Assembly: GCF_001746295.1 (NCBI RefSeq)
Contig: NZ_MJAH01000006.1
Location: forward strand, 887,562 to 951,561
Origin: Streptomyces sp. LUP47B
GTDB lineage: Bacteria; Actinomycetota; Actinomycetes; Streptomycetales; Streptomycetaceae
DNA: 64,000 bases
Direction: 5' to 3'
The position numbers and the translations under genes were made by a program. Below are positions 54,377 to 63,894 of the stretch, one piece after another (position 1 is the first letter of the stretch; the number at the start of each line of letters is the position of its first letter). The notes under the pieces were generated by a model. That model saw nothing but the letters and a program-made list of their open reading frames with translations, was not told the origin of the DNA and did no database searches.

Positions 54377-57300
54377 ATGCGTTTCCGTCCCACGTCCCTG
54401 CTGCTGGCTGCTGTACTCGCGGTCACCGGTGCCACCCCCGCCCTCGCGGCCACAGCCGCACCCCCCGGTCTCATCGGCGACCCGACCGCCTACGTGAACC
54501 CGCTCATCGGCACGGAGAACGGCGGCAACGTCTTCCCCGGCGCCGTCACCCCCTTCGGCATGTTCTCCCTCAGCCCCGAGAACACCCGCGGCGACGCCAC
54601 CCGGACCGCGGCTCCCGGCGGTTATCTGTACGGCGCCACCCGCGTCCGCGGCTTCAGCCTCACCCACATGTCCGGCACGGGCTGCGCGGGTGGCAGCGGC
54701 GACATCCCGCTCCTCCCGTTCGCCGGCGAGGTCACCTCGTCCCCGGCGAGTGACACCAAGGACGCGGTGTACGCGGCCGACTTCAGCCACGCCGACGAGA
54801 CCGCTGAGCCCGGCCACTACAAGGTGGGCCTCGCCTCCGGCGTCACCGCCGACCTCACCGCCACCGCCCGCACCGGATCGGCCCGCTTCACCTACCCCGC
54901 CGACAAGCCGGCCTCGCTGCTGTTCCGAACCGCCAACTCCGAGGTGGGCTCCACCGCGTCGACGGTCGAGATCGACCCGACGACCCGGACGGTCTCCGGC
55001 TCGGTCACCTCCGGCAACTTCTGCGGCTACCTCGACCCCGAAGGCCAACGCGCCTACTACACCGTTCACTTCACCGCCCACTTCGACCGCCCCTTCACGG
55101 CCACGGGTACCTGGCAGGACGACAGGCTCAGCCCCGGCTCGCTGGAGGCGTCCGGCGGCACGGGCGGCTTCTCGCAGGGCGGGCGTCCCGTGGCGGGCAA
55201 GGGGGCGGGCGGATACGTCCGGTTCGCGCCCGGCACCGAGCAGGTAGGCGTCAAGATCGGCATCTCGTACGTCAGCCGGGCGGGCGCCGAGGCCAACCTC
55301 GCCGCCGAGAACCCGCCCCGGCGCTCCTTCGACTCGGTGCGCGACGCGGCCCGCCGCGCCTGGCGCGACCGGCTCCGGGCGATCCGGGTAGGCGGCGGCA
55401 CCGACGAGGACCGCACCACCTTCTACACCGCGCTCTACCACGCCCTCCTCCACCCCAACGTCATCAGCGACGCCGACGGCAGATACCGGGGGAGCGACGA
55501 CGAGGTGCACCGCGTCGCCCGCGGGCACCGCGCCCAGTACGGCACCTTCTCCGGTTGGGACGTCTACCGCAGCCAGGTGCAACTGCTGACCCTGCTCGAC
55601 CCGCGCACCGGCTCTGACGTGGCGCAGTCCCTGTACGAACTGGCCCGGCAGAACGGCGGCGTGTGGGACCGCTGGCTGCATGGCGCGAGCGGCACCCACG
55701 TCATGAACGGCGACCCCTCACCCATCGCCCTGGCCGGCATCCACGCCTTCGGCGGCACCGACTTCGACCTGCGCGGCGCACTGGACTCACTCGTCGAGGC
55801 GGCCACGGTTCCGACGGCACAGGACCTTTCGTCGGCGGGGAAGCCGGTGCTGTCCGTCGGTCAACGCCCCTCCCTCGACAAGTACCTGAAACTGCACTAC
55901 ATGCCGTCCGTCTCCAACGCCTGGGGCGGCGCCGCCGAGACCCTGGAGATGTCCGGCGCCGACTTCGCGCTCTCTCAACTGGCCCGCTCAGCAGGGGAGA
56001 AGGGCACTGCCGCGGCCTTCGCCAAGAGATCCCAGTGGTGGCAGAACAACTTCAACATCGCCGCCGACCCGAGCGGCGGTTACCTCGCCAACCGCAAGGC
56101 GGACGGCAGCTGGGTCACCGGTTTCACCCCGGCCACCGGCAACGGCTTCGTCGAGGGGACCGCGGCCCAGTACACCTGGATGGTCCAGCACGACCCGGCG
56201 GGCCTGTTCGCCGCGATGGGCGGCCGCGACAAGGCTCTCGCCCGCCTGGACACCTTCTTCCACGACGACAAGGGCGACTGGGCCTTCACGGGCAACGGCG
56301 GCGAGAAGTCCGAGCTGGACAACGAGCCGTCGACCAACGTCCCCTACCTGTACGCCTACGCGGGCGCCCCGTACAAGACACAGCAGACCGTCCGCGCCGC
56401 CATGCGGCAGCTCTGGTCGACCCGGCCGGGCGGCATCCCCGGCAACGACGACCTCGGCGCGATGTCCGCCTGGTACGTCTTCTCCGCGCTCGGCATGTAT
56501 CCCCAGGTGCCGTCCCGGTCCGAACTGGTCCTCGCCTCACCGATGTTCCCGCGCATCGAGATCACCCGGCCCTCCGGAAACAACATCTCCGTACACGCGG
56601 AGGGCGCAGCCGCCGACGCGCCGTACGTCCACGGCCTGAAGGTCAACGGCCGCACGAGCCAAGCCCCTTGGCTGCCCGCCTCCTTCGTGCGGGACGGCGG
56701 CCGACTGGACTACACGCTGTCCACCGAGCCCGATCCCGCCTGGGGAGCGGACGCGGCCCCGCCGTCGTTCCGCGAGGGAGAGCAGCCGTACCAGATCGGC
56801 GTCGGCCCGACCACGGCGACGATCGCGCCGGGCGGCAGCACGAAGGTCGGCGTCCGCGCGCTGGCGCTGAGCGGCGACGGCACCGGCCCGCAGGTCCGCT
56901 TCCATGTCGAGGCACCCGGGGGCATCACGGCAACCCCGAGCGAGGGCACGGTGGCCGACGGCTCCCAGGAGATCACCCTGAGCTCCGCCGAGGGCACCGA
57001 GCAGGGCTTCTACGACGTCACGATCGCCGTCACCTCGGACGACACCGCGTACGAGCAACCCGTGTCCCTCACGGTTGCCGCACCCGGGACCCTACTCGCC
57101 GCCTACGACAGCACCGGAATCTCGGACGACTCCGGCGACCACGCCGAGGCCGACTACGACGGTGGCGGCTGGAGCTACTCCCGTCAGGCACTGGCGGCCG
57201 CGGGGCTCACCCCGGGCGCGCGGGGCACGGTGAACGGCCTGACGTTCACCTGGCCGAACTCGCCGGGCGGCCGGCCCGACAACGCCACTGCATCCGGCCA

Positions 57301-57646
57301 GACCGTGCAACTCAGCTCACCGACCGACCAGTTGTCCTTCGTCGGCAGTGCCGTCAACGGCAACCAGCAGAGCCGGGCCACGGTCACCTACACCGACGGC
57401 AGCACCGACACGATCGAGCTCGCCTTCACCGACTGGACGGTCGGCGGCGGGGGCGGCACCGTCCAGTACGGCAACGAGGTGGTCGCCCGCGCCGCCTATC
57501 GCAACGTCGCGGGAGCGGACCGGGACCCGGTGGCGACGTACGTCTTCGCCACGAAGCCGTTCAAGGCACCGGAAGGCAAGAGCATCGCCGGAGTGAAGCT
57601 GCCGGACGACACGGACCTGCACGTGTTCACCCTGGCTGTGAGCTGA
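54377..57646 (+). CDS. Secreted GH92 alpha-mannosidase
   Basis: 1089 residues from the ATG at 54377 (GGAGGAGG upstream). Signal peptide with cleavage near ALAATA. The N-terminal beta-sandwich has YVNPLIGTENGGNVFPGAVT and PFGMFSLSPEN; the catalytic barrel has YGTFSGWDVYRSQ, NGDPSPIALAG, EGTAAQYTWMVQHD and GGIPGNDDLGAMSAWYVFSA, all GH92 signatures (calcium-dependent exo-alpha-mannosidase, usually 1,2-linkages). From about 800 a Pro/Gly-rich beta domain and a C-terminal carbohydrate-binding-like module (945-1089) follow. Probably acts on yeast mannan or N-glycans outside the cell. Its 3' end overlaps the convergent CE7 gene by 20 bases. Confidence 0.95.
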   Translation: MRFRPTSLLLAAVLAVTGATPALAATAAPPGLIGDPTAYVNPLIGTENGGNVFPGAVTPFGMFSLSPENTRGDATRTAAPGGYLYGATRVRGFSLTHMSGTGCAGGSGDIPLLPFAGEVTSSPASDTKDAVYAADFSHADETAEPGHYKVGLASGVTADLTATARTGSARFTYPADKPASLLFRTANSEVGSTASTVEIDPTTRTVSGSVTSGNFCGYLDPEGQRAYYTVHFTAHFDRPFTATGTWQDDRLSPGSLEASGGTGGFSQGGRPVAGKGAGGYVRFAPGTEQVGVKIGISYVSRAGAEANLAAENPPRRSFDSVRDAARRAWRDRLRAIRVGGGTDEDRTTFYTALYHALLHPNVISDADGRYRGSDDEVHRVARGHRAQYGTFSGWDVYRSQVQLLTLLDPRTGSDVAQSLYELARQNGGVWDRWLHGASGTHVMNGDPSPIALAGIHAFGGTDFDLRGALDSLVEAATVPTAQDLSSAGKPVLSVGQRPSLDKYLKLHYMPSVSNAWGGAAETLEMSGADFALSQLARSAGEKGTAAAFAKRSQWWQNNFNIAADPSGGYLANRKADGSWVTGFTPATGNGFVEGTAAQYTWMVQHDPAGLFAAMGGRDKALARLDTFFHDDKGDWAFTGNGGEKSELDNEPSTNVPYLYAYAGAPYKTQQTVRAAMRQLWSTRPGGIPGNDDLGAMSAWYVFSALGMYPQVPSRSELVLASPMFPRIEITRPSGNNISVHAEGAAADAPYVHGLKVNGRTSQAPWLPASFVRDGGRLDYTLSTEPDPAWGADAAPPSFREGEQPYQIGVGPTTATIAPGGSTKVGVRALALSGDGTGPQVRFHVEAPGGITATPSEGTVADGSQEITLSSAEGTEQGFYDVTIAVTSDDTAYEQPVSLTVAAPGTLLAAYDSTGISDDSGDHAEADYDGGGWSYSRQALAAAGLTPGARGTVNGLTFTWPNSPGGRPDNATASGQTVQLSSPTDQLSFVGSAVNGNQQSRATVTYTDGSTDTIELAFTDWTVGGGGGTVQYGNEVVARAAYRNVAGADRDPVATYVFATKPFKAPEGKSIAGVKLPDDTDLHVFTLAVS

Positions 57647-58640
57647 CCGGGCCGGGGCCCAAAGCCTCGGCCAGCCAGTCGAGTTGGCGTCGCACCTGCA
57701 CCGCGTCGCCTCCCTCGTGGCCGTTGTAGGGATAGGCGTGGATCTCCTTGCGGGGGTCCACGCCGGTCAGCTCGCCGTAGCGGTTGAAGGCCGCGTACGC
57801 CCCGCTCGGCGGGCACACCGTGTCGCGCAGGCCGACCCCGAAGTGGGCCGGGGCGGCGGCGCGCCGTGCGAAGGAGACGCCCTCCATGTACGCGAGGGTG
57901 CGGTACGCGGCCTCCTCCAGGCCCCGGTGCACGGAGAGGTACGCGCTGATCTCGCCGTAAGGACTCGCGTCGGTCAGCTCCAGAGCCCGTCGGATACCGC
58001 ACAGGAAAGGCGCGGTGACCAGGACCGCCGCCAGGTCCGGCACCAGTCCCGCGACGGCCAGCGCCAGCCCGCCGCCCTGGCTGTTGCCGACGGCCGCGAC
58101 GCGGGACGCGTCCACACCCGGAAGGGCGCGCACAGCGGCCACCGCGCGCACCGCGTCCGTGATCAGCCGCCGGTAGTGGTAGTCGCGGGGGTCGGGCAGG
58201 CCGCGTGCCGCCGGTCCCGGGCCGCCCGGTGCCGAGGCGTGCGGGTCGGGGGTGGCTCCGCCGTTGCCGTACTGGTCGCCCTGCCCGCGGTTGTCCATCA
58301 GCAGATGGGCGTACCCGGCGTTCACCCAGGTCAGCCGCTCGTGCGGCAGGCCGCGCCCGCGGCCGTAACCGGCGTACTCGACGACCGCGGGCAGCGGCTC
58401 GCCCACTCCGGCCGGTCTGCTGTACCAGGCGCGCACGGGATCGCCGGCGAAGCCCCGGAACGTCACGTCCCAGGTCCGTGTCAGCCGCAGCCCGCTCTCC
58501 GCCGGGCGCACCGACACCAACACGTCGGCTTGTGCGGCCTCTTTGAGCGTGTCACGCCAGAACCCGTCGAAATCCGGGGGCTCCTGGACCTCGGGACGGT
58601 ACCGCTCCAGCTCCCTCGTCGACAGGTCGAACGCAGGCAC
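57627..58640 (-). CDS. CE7 acetyl esterase (cephalosporin C deacetylase / acetylxylan esterase)
   Basis: 337 residues from the GTG at 58640 (GAGGTG upstream; MPAFDLSTRELERYRP is the usual start); a TTG at 58670 is in frame. CE7 signatures are present in order: RGQG (DNRGQGDQYG), the nucleophile Ser in GNSQGGGLAL, Asp in GLRDTVCPPSGAYAAFN and HE (YNGHEGGDAVQ). No signal peptide, so it deacetylates imported xylo-oligosaccharides in the cytoplasm. Divergent from the xylo-oligosaccharide-type ABC operon that also carries GH39, which supports that role. Confidence 0.93.
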   Translation of the reverse strand: MPAFDLSTRELERYRPEVQEPPDFDGFWRDTLKEAAQADVLVSVRPAESGLRLTRTWDVTFRGFAGDPVRAWYSRPAGVGEPLPAVVEYAGYGRGRGLPHERLTWVNAGYAHLLMDNRGQGDQYGNGGATPDPHASAPGGPGPAARGLPDPRDYHYRRLITDAVRAVAAVRALPGVDASRVAAVGNSQGGGLALAVAGLVPDLAAVLVTAPFLCGIRRALELTDASPYGEISAYLSVHRGLEEAAYRTLAYMEGVSFARRAAAPAHFGVGLRDTVCPPSGAYAAFNRYGELTGVDPRKEIHAYPYNGHEGGDAVQVRRQLDWLAEALGPGPVSSQPG

Positions 58641-58748
58641 AGGGCACCTCGCATGAGTCGGTACAGACAATGAAACTTGCGGATGTCGCTGGGTCTTGGT
58701 CTCTCCGTCCTACCCCACTCCCGTCCCAGGTATCTCATGTCTGACCCA

Positions 58749-58778
58749 TTGACAGCGCTTTCTTCGTGCCTCTAAGTT
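58749..58778 (+). promoter_or_regulatory. Promoter and overlapping LacI-type operator of the sugar ABC operon
   Basis: TTGACA (58749-58754), 18-base spacer, TAAGTT (58773-58778). A half-symmetric GACAGCGCTTTC (58751-58762), with AGCGCT centre, overlaps the -35 box; it resembles LacI/CcpA-type operators. It can serve the operon at 58844 and lies between it and the divergent CE7 gene. Confidence 0.7.
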
Positions 58779-58843
58779 GCCGCGCAGTTACCGGTAAGAG
58801 CTCGAAAGTTTCGGTTCCGTGCCTCCGTCTGAGAGGACCGAGC

Positions 58844-59824
58844 ATGAGCACCTCCGTCAAGTCGGCCTCTCCACCACCCGGCGTCGAGGACCCGCCCGCG
58901 GCAGTCGCCCGCCCGGCGCCGCGCAGTGGATGGCGCCGCGCCCTGCGCCGCGACTGGCAGCTGTACTCGCTGGCGGTCCTGCCGCTGCTGTTCTTCCTGG
59001 TCTTCCGCTATCTGCCGATGATCGGCAACGTGATCGCGTTCCGGCGCTTCGAGCCCGGCGGCTCGATGTTCGGCGAGGACTGGGTGGGGCTGCGCTATGT
59101 GCGCATGTTCCTCAGCGACCCGACCTTCTGGCAGGTGTTCCGCAACACCCTGTGGCTCGGCGGGCTCACGCTCGTGTTCTGCTTCCCGATCCCGATCGTC
59201 CTCGCCCTGCTGCTGAACGAGGTGCGCCGGCGCTCCCTGAAGCGGTTCGTGCAGTCGGTGTCGTACCTCCCGCACTTCCTGTCGATCGTGATCGTCGCGG
59301 GCCTCACCCTGCAGATGCTCGCCACGGACGGCCCGGTCAACCACGCCCTCGGATGGCTCGGCCACGACGAGATCCGCTTCATCCAGGAACCCGGCTGGTT
59401 CCGCACGATCTACGTCGGCTCGGAGATCTGGCAGACCGCGGGCTGGGGCACGATCCTCTACCTGGCCGCACTCACCACCATCGACGAGGACCTGTACGAG
59501 GCCGCGCGCATCGACGGAGCCAATCGCTGGCGGCAGATCTGGCACGTCACCCTGCCCGGTATCCGCCCCACCATGATCACGCTGCTGATCCTCAACGTCG
59601 GCACGTTCATGGCGGTCGGCTTCGAGAAGGTCCTGCTCCTGTACAACCCGCTGACCTACCCGACCGCCGACGTGATCTCGACGTATGTGTACCGGGCGGG
59701 CGTGGAGTCCAACAGCTTCAGCTACGCCGCCGCCATCGGGCTGTTCGAGGCGGTCATCGGCCTGGTCCTGATCACCACCGCCAACACGCTCTCGCGCCGC
59801 ACAGTGGGGACCAGCCTGTGGTGA
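58844..59824 (+). CDS. Sugar ABC transporter permease (LplB/YtfT type)
   Basis: 326 residues from the ATG at 58844 (GAGAGGA upstream). A cytoplasmic basic N-terminus is followed by six TM segments. The EAA loop is EAARIDGANRWRQIWHVTLP (about residues 222-241). It belongs to the carbohydrate uptake family CUT1, subgroup with LplB, which moves oligosaccharides such as (aldotetra)uronic or xylo-oligosaccharides. It pairs with the next permease through a GTGA overlap. Confidence 0.93.
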   Translation: MSTSVKSASPPPGVEDPPAAVARPAPRSGWRRALRRDWQLYSLAVLPLLFFLVFRYLPMIGNVIAFRRFEPGGSMFGEDWVGLRYVRMFLSDPTFWQVFRNTLWLGGLTLVFCFPIPIVLALLLNEVRRRSLKRFVQSVSYLPHFLSIVIVAGLTLQMLATDGPVNHALGWLGHDEIRFIQEPGWFRTIYVGSEIWQTAGWGTILYLAALTTIDEDLYEAARIDGANRWRQIWHVTLPGIRPTMITLLILNVGTFMAVGFEKVLLLYNPLTYPTADVISTYVYRAGVESNSFSYAAAIGLFEAVIGLVLITTANTLSRRTVGTSLW

Positions 59825-60690
59825 AGCCGAGCCGTTCCTACCGGGTCTTCCAGGGCGTCAACGGGGTGATCCTCACCCTCGTCGTGCTCGTGACCCTGTA
59901 CCCCTTCGTGAACATCGTCGCGAGGTCGTTCAGCGGCGAGCGGCAGATCCGGGCCGGTGAAGTGACCCTGTGGCCCAAAGGGTTCAACCTCACCACATAC
60001 AGGATCGTGTTCCAGGACTCGATGTTCTGGCGGAACTACGGCAACACCGTGTTCTACACCGTCGTGTCCACCGTCGTGGCCATGGTTCTGACGACCTGTT
60101 ACGCCTACGTCCTGTCGAAGAAGCACCTCAGGGGGCGCGGACTGCTCGTCGGCGTCGCCGTGTTCACGATGTTCTTCACCGGCGGCCTGATCCCCAACTA
60201 CATCCTGGTCACCGAGCTCGGACTGAAGAACAGCGTCTGGGCGATCGCGCTGCCCAACGCGATCAGCGTCTTCAACCTGCTGGTGATGAAGGCCTTCTTC
60301 GAGAGCCTGCCGACCGAGCTGGAGGAGGCCGCGCAGATCGACGGCCTCAGCACCTACGGCACCCTGCTCAGGATCGTGCTGCCGCTGTCCAAGGCGGTGG
60401 TGGCGACCATGGTGCTCTTCTACACGGTGTCCTTCTGGAACTCCTGGTTCAGCGCGTTCCTCTACATGGACCACTCCGACCTGATGCCGGTCACCGTCTA
60501 TCTGCGCAATCTCATCGCGGGCGCCATCGGCGGCGGCAACGCGGGCGCCGGCACCGCGGAGCTCAGCCAGGTCGGCGCGAGCATCCAGGCCGTCACGATC
60601 GTGCTCACCGCGCTGCCGATCATCTGCGTGTACCCGTTCGTCCAGCGCTTCTTCGTCTCGGGCGTGATGCTCGGCGCGGTCAAGGGCTGA
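59821..60690 (+). CDS. Sugar ABC transporter permease (YtcP/LplC type)
   Basis: 289 residues from the GTG at 59821, which overlaps the previous stop (GTGA). It has six TM segments, the EAA loop EEAAQIDGLSTYGTLLRIVL and the conserved ending FFVSGVMLGAVKG typical of YtcP/LplC. It forms the heterodimeric channel with the preceding permease. No ATPase gene follows; in Streptomyces such importers share MsiK. Confidence 0.93.
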   Translation: MKPSRSYRVFQGVNGVILTLVVLVTLYPFVNIVARSFSGERQIRAGEVTLWPKGFNLTTYRIVFQDSMFWRNYGNTVFYTVVSTVVAMVLTTCYAYVLSKKHLRGRGLLVGVAVFTMFFTGGLIPNYILVTELGLKNSVWAIALPNAISVFNLLVMKAFFESLPTELEEAAQIDGLSTYGTLLRIVLPLSKAVVATMVLFYTVSFWNSWFSAFLYMDHSDLMPVTVYLRNLIAGAIGGGNAGAGTAELSQVGASIQAVTIVLTALPIICVYPFVQRFFVSGVMLGAVKG

Positions 60691-60727
60691 CAGCCCGTCA
60701 TCTCACTTACGGAACAAGGGAGTATCC

Positions 60728-62383
60728 GTGGAGAACACCGGACAGCTGTCACGGCGTCAGATCCTGGCCGCCGCAGGCTTTGTCGGACTCGCCACCCTCA
60801 CCGGGTGCGGCAGCGGCGAGGACGGAGGCGACTCCAAGGACCTTTCCAAGAAGCAGAACGGCGCGATGAAGGAGTACCGGGCCGGCCAGCAGTTCAAGGC
60901 CACCAAGGCGCTGTCCTTCTCCATGCTGCACAACGACAACCCGGTCTACCCCCTCAAGAACGACTGGCTGTTCTGGAAGGAGGTCACCAAGCGCACCGGC
61001 ATCACCGTCAAACCCCTCGACGTCCCGCTGGCCGACTACGAGAAGAAGCGCAGCGTCCTCATCGGCGCGGGTGACGCACCCTTTCTGATCCCGAAGACGT
61101 ACCACCCCGCTGAGGTGGCGTTCGTGTCCTCCGGCGCGATCCTCCCGGTCAGCGAGTACGTCGACCTGATGCCCAACTTCCGCGACAAGGTGAGGAAGTG
61201 GCGGCTCGAGCCCGAGCTCGACTCCATCCGCCAGTCCGACGGCAAGTACTACCTGCTGCCCGGCCTGCACGAGCGGCCCAAGGCCGGCTACTCGCTGTCC
61301 TTCCGCACGGACATCCTCGACAAGCACGGACTGGCCCTGCCCACGACGTGGGACGAGGTGTACGACGTCCTCAAGGCGCTCAGGGCGGAGTACCCCGACA
61401 AATACCCCTGGACCGATCGCTGGAGCACCAACACCCCGTTCCCGTGTGGCGCGTTGTTCAGTTACCTCGGCCAGGCGTACGGCGTCAAAGCCGGGTGGTC
61501 GTACGACAACATCAGCTTCGACACCAAGGCGCAGAAGTTCGTCTTCACCGCGGCCCAGGACGCCTACCGGCAGATGATCGAGTACCTGAGAAAGATCGTC
61601 GCCGAGAAGCTGCTGGACCCCGAGAGCTTCACCCAGCAGGACGACCAGGCCATCCAGAAGCTGCTGGCCGAGAAGTCCTATGTGATCAGCGCCAATCCGC
61701 AGGAGCTGGTGCAGAACTACCGCTACAACCTGGGCAAGCAGGTCAAGGGCTCGAAGATCGAGATGGTCCCGGTGCCCCTCGGTCCGGCCGGTCCGATTCT
61801 GCTGAGCGGCATCCGGCTGGAGAACGGCGTCATGATCTCCAGCAAGGCCCTCAAGAGTGCCGACTTCGTCGCGATGATGCAGTTCGTGGACTGGCTCTGG
61901 TACTCCGACGAGGGCCAGAAGTTCTGCAAGTGGGGCGTGGAGGGCGTCACCTACACCGAGTCCGGCGGCACGTACACGCTGAAGCCCGGGATCTCACTCA
62001 TGGGCTCCGACCCGGACGCCCCGAAGGACCTCCAGAAGGACTACGGCTTCTTCAACGGTGTGTTCACGTACGGCGGCAGCTGGGAGCTGGTGTCCTCCAA
62101 CTTCAGTCCGGACGAGAAGAAGTTCCAGGACGTCATGTCCCAGCGCAAGGAACTGCCCGTCGACCCGGCCCACCCCCTGCAGTCCTTCGAGCAGGAACAG
62201 GCGACCCTCTGGGACACCCCGCTCAAGGACCACGCCATCCAGAACACCCTCCAGTTCGTGCTCGGCAAGCGCCCGATGTCCGAATGGGACGCGTTCGTCG
62301 CCGAGCTGAAGGCGAAGAACATGCAGCAACTCGTCGACCTGCACAACAAGGCGCACGACCGGTTCAAGAAGGAGAACGGGTGA
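60728..62383 (+). CDS. Extracellular solute-binding lipoprotein (LplA-like)
   Basis: 551 residues from the GTG at 60728 (AAGGGAG upstream). The Tat lipoprotein signal SRRQILAAAGFVGLATLTGC has twin Arg and lipobox LTGC. The mature part is a large cluster-B sugar-binding protein (LplA/YtcQ group; the size over 500 residues fits oligosaccharide binding), with YYLLPGLHERPKAGYSLSFR and TPFPCGALFSYLGQAYG. It captures the substrate for the two permeases upstream, and its stop overlaps the GH39 start (GTGA). Confidence 0.93.
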   Translation: MENTGQLSRRQILAAAGFVGLATLTGCGSGEDGGDSKDLSKKQNGAMKEYRAGQQFKATKALSFSMLHNDNPVYPLKNDWLFWKEVTKRTGITVKPLDVPLADYEKKRSVLIGAGDAPFLIPKTYHPAEVAFVSSGAILPVSEYVDLMPNFRDKVRKWRLEPELDSIRQSDGKYYLLPGLHERPKAGYSLSFRTDILDKHGLALPTTWDEVYDVLKALRAEYPDKYPWTDRWSTNTPFPCGALFSYLGQAYGVKAGWSYDNISFDTKAQKFVFTAAQDAYRQMIEYLRKIVAEKLLDPESFTQQDDQAIQKLLAEKSYVISANPQELVQNYRYNLGKQVKGSKIEMVPVPLGPAGPILLSGIRLENGVMISSKALKSADFVAMMQFVDWLWYSDEGQKFCKWGVEGVTYTESGGTYTLKPGISLMGSDPDAPKDLQKDYGFFNGVFTYGGSWELVSSNFSPDEKKFQDVMSQRKELPVDPAHPLQSFEQEQATLWDTPLKDHAIQNTLQFVLGKRPMSEWDAFVAELKAKNMQQLVDLHNKAHDRFKKENG

Positions 62384-63894
62384 TCTTCCGCGTCCCCGCC
62401 GAGCCGTCCGGCCCCCTGTCCGACGCCTGGCGGCACTGCGTCGGTACCGGCCGGATCGAACTCGGCCTGCGCCGCGACTACCAGGACTCCCTGAAGCTGC
62501 TCCAGAGCGAGATCGGCTTCCGGTACATCCGGGGACACGGACTGCTGAGCGACGGCATGGGTGTGTACCGGCCGTACGACTGGCAGGGCACCCGCCGCGT
62601 CCGGCACTCCTTCACGTACGTCGACCAGGTCGTCGACGCCTACCTGGAACTCGGCATCCGGCCCTTCCTCGAACTCGGCTTCATGCCTAGGGAGTTGGCG
62701 TCGGGAGAGCAGACCGTGTTCTGGTGGCACGGGAACGTCACCCCGCCCCGGTCCGAGAAGGAGTGGGCCGACCTGGTCCGGGCGACCCTCACCCATCTCA
62801 TCGACCGCTACGGCCTCGACGAGGTGCGCACCTGGCCCATCGAGGTGTGGAACGAGCCCAACCTGCCCGACTTCTGGCAGGGCGCGGACGAGAAGGCGTA
62901 CCACCGCCTCTACGAGGTGACAGCCGGTGTGGTGAAGGACGTGGACCCGGAACTCCAGGTCGGCGGCCCCGCGATCTCACCGGCCGCGGACGAGTGGCTG
63001 GACCGCTTTGCCGAGTTCGCCGCACAACGCGACGTCCCGGTCGACTTCGTGTCGAAGCACGCCTACACCTCGGGCCCCGCCCAGCACGTCCCCTTCGGCA
63101 CCCACCAGACCCTGGCACCGGCCCAGGACCTCCTGGACCAGTTCGCCACGCCCCGGGAGCGACTCAAGGGCACCGGGCTGGCCGCACTCCCGGTCCACAT
63201 CACGGAGTTCAACTCCTCCTACCGCTCCGACAACCCGGTCCACGACACGGCCTTCCACGCGGCGTACCTGGCACCGGTCCTCGCCCGCGGCGGCGACCAC
63301 GCGGACTCCTTCTCGTACTGGACCTTCAGCGACATGTTCGAGGAGGAAGGGCCCCCCACGGCTCTCTTCCACGGCGGCTTCGGTCTGCTCACCCACCGAC
63401 AGGTGAAGAAGCCGACGTACCACCTGTACGCCTTCATGGCCCGCATGGGCCCCGACCTCCTCACCCGGGGTGCCGACCACCTGGTCACCCGGCACCCCGA
63501 CGGCCGGGTGACCGTCCTCGCCTGGGCGCCGGTCGACGCGAGCGGGCAGACTCCCGGACCGTCCCGGCACCGGCTGCGCCTGTCCGTGCCGGTGCGGGGC
63601 GCGCGGGAGGCGTTCGTACGGCGGTCCGTGGTCGACGAGGAGCACGGCAACGCCCGCACGGCCTGGCAGCGGATGGGCAGCCCGCGCTCACCCGGCCCGT
63701 ACCAGCTCGACGTACTCCACGAGGCCGCCGAGCCCGGCCGGCAGCACCTGCGGCTGCCGGTGGAGGACGACCGGACCGTACTGGACCTGACCCTGGCCCG
63801 CCACGAGATCACGCTCGTGGAGGTGACCCCGGTCGTGGAGGAGGCACCGGAGTGGTGGGACGAACGCCGACTGCTCGGGGCGGGGCCCCGGTGA
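62380..63894 (+). CDS. GH39 glycosidase (beta-xylosidase-like), intracellular
   Basis: 504 residues from the GTG at 62380 (AAGGAGA upstream). No signal peptide. GH39 catalytic motifs: acid/base Glu in IEVWNEPNLPDFW and nucleophile Glu in VHITEFNSSYRSD, plus FWWHGNVTPP and SYWTFSDMFEE. A C-terminal beta domain follows from about residue 340. GH39 xylosidases release xylose from short oligosaccharides. Coupled to the binding-protein gene by GTGA, so it processes what this importer brings in; GH39 members acting on other sugars exist. Confidence 0.93.
   Translation: MIFRVPAEPSGPLSDAWRHCVGTGRIELGLRRDYQDSLKLLQSEIGFRYIRGHGLLSDGMGVYRPYDWQGTRRVRHSFTYVDQVVDAYLELGIRPFLELGFMPRELASGEQTVFWWHGNVTPPRSEKEWADLVRATLTHLIDRYGLDEVRTWPIEVWNEPNLPDFWQGADEKAYHRLYEVTAGVVKDVDPELQVGGPAISPAADEWLDRFAEFAAQRDVPVDFVSKHAYTSGPAQHVPFGTHQTLAPAQDLLDQFATPRERLKGTGLAALPVHITEFNSSYRSDNPVHDTAFHAAYLAPVLARGGDHADSFSYWTFSDMFEEEGPPTALFHGGFGLLTHRQVKKPTYHLYAFMARMGPDLLTRGADHLVTRHPDGRVTVLAWAPVDASGQTPGPSRHRLRLSVPVRGAREAFVRRSVVDEEHGNARTAWQRMGSPRSPGPYQLDVLHEAAEPGRQHLRLPVEDDRTVLDLTLARHEITLVEVTPVVEEAPEWWDERRLLGAGPR

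Noticed and set aside
54200..55699. 499-codon minus-strand frame opposite GH92
   Set aside because: Mirror of the GH92 codon pattern; no ribosome site.
61198..62379. Upstream extension of the GH39 frame across the binding-protein gene
   Set aside because: The translated extension is Arg-rich shadow; the real start is the coupled GTG at 62380.
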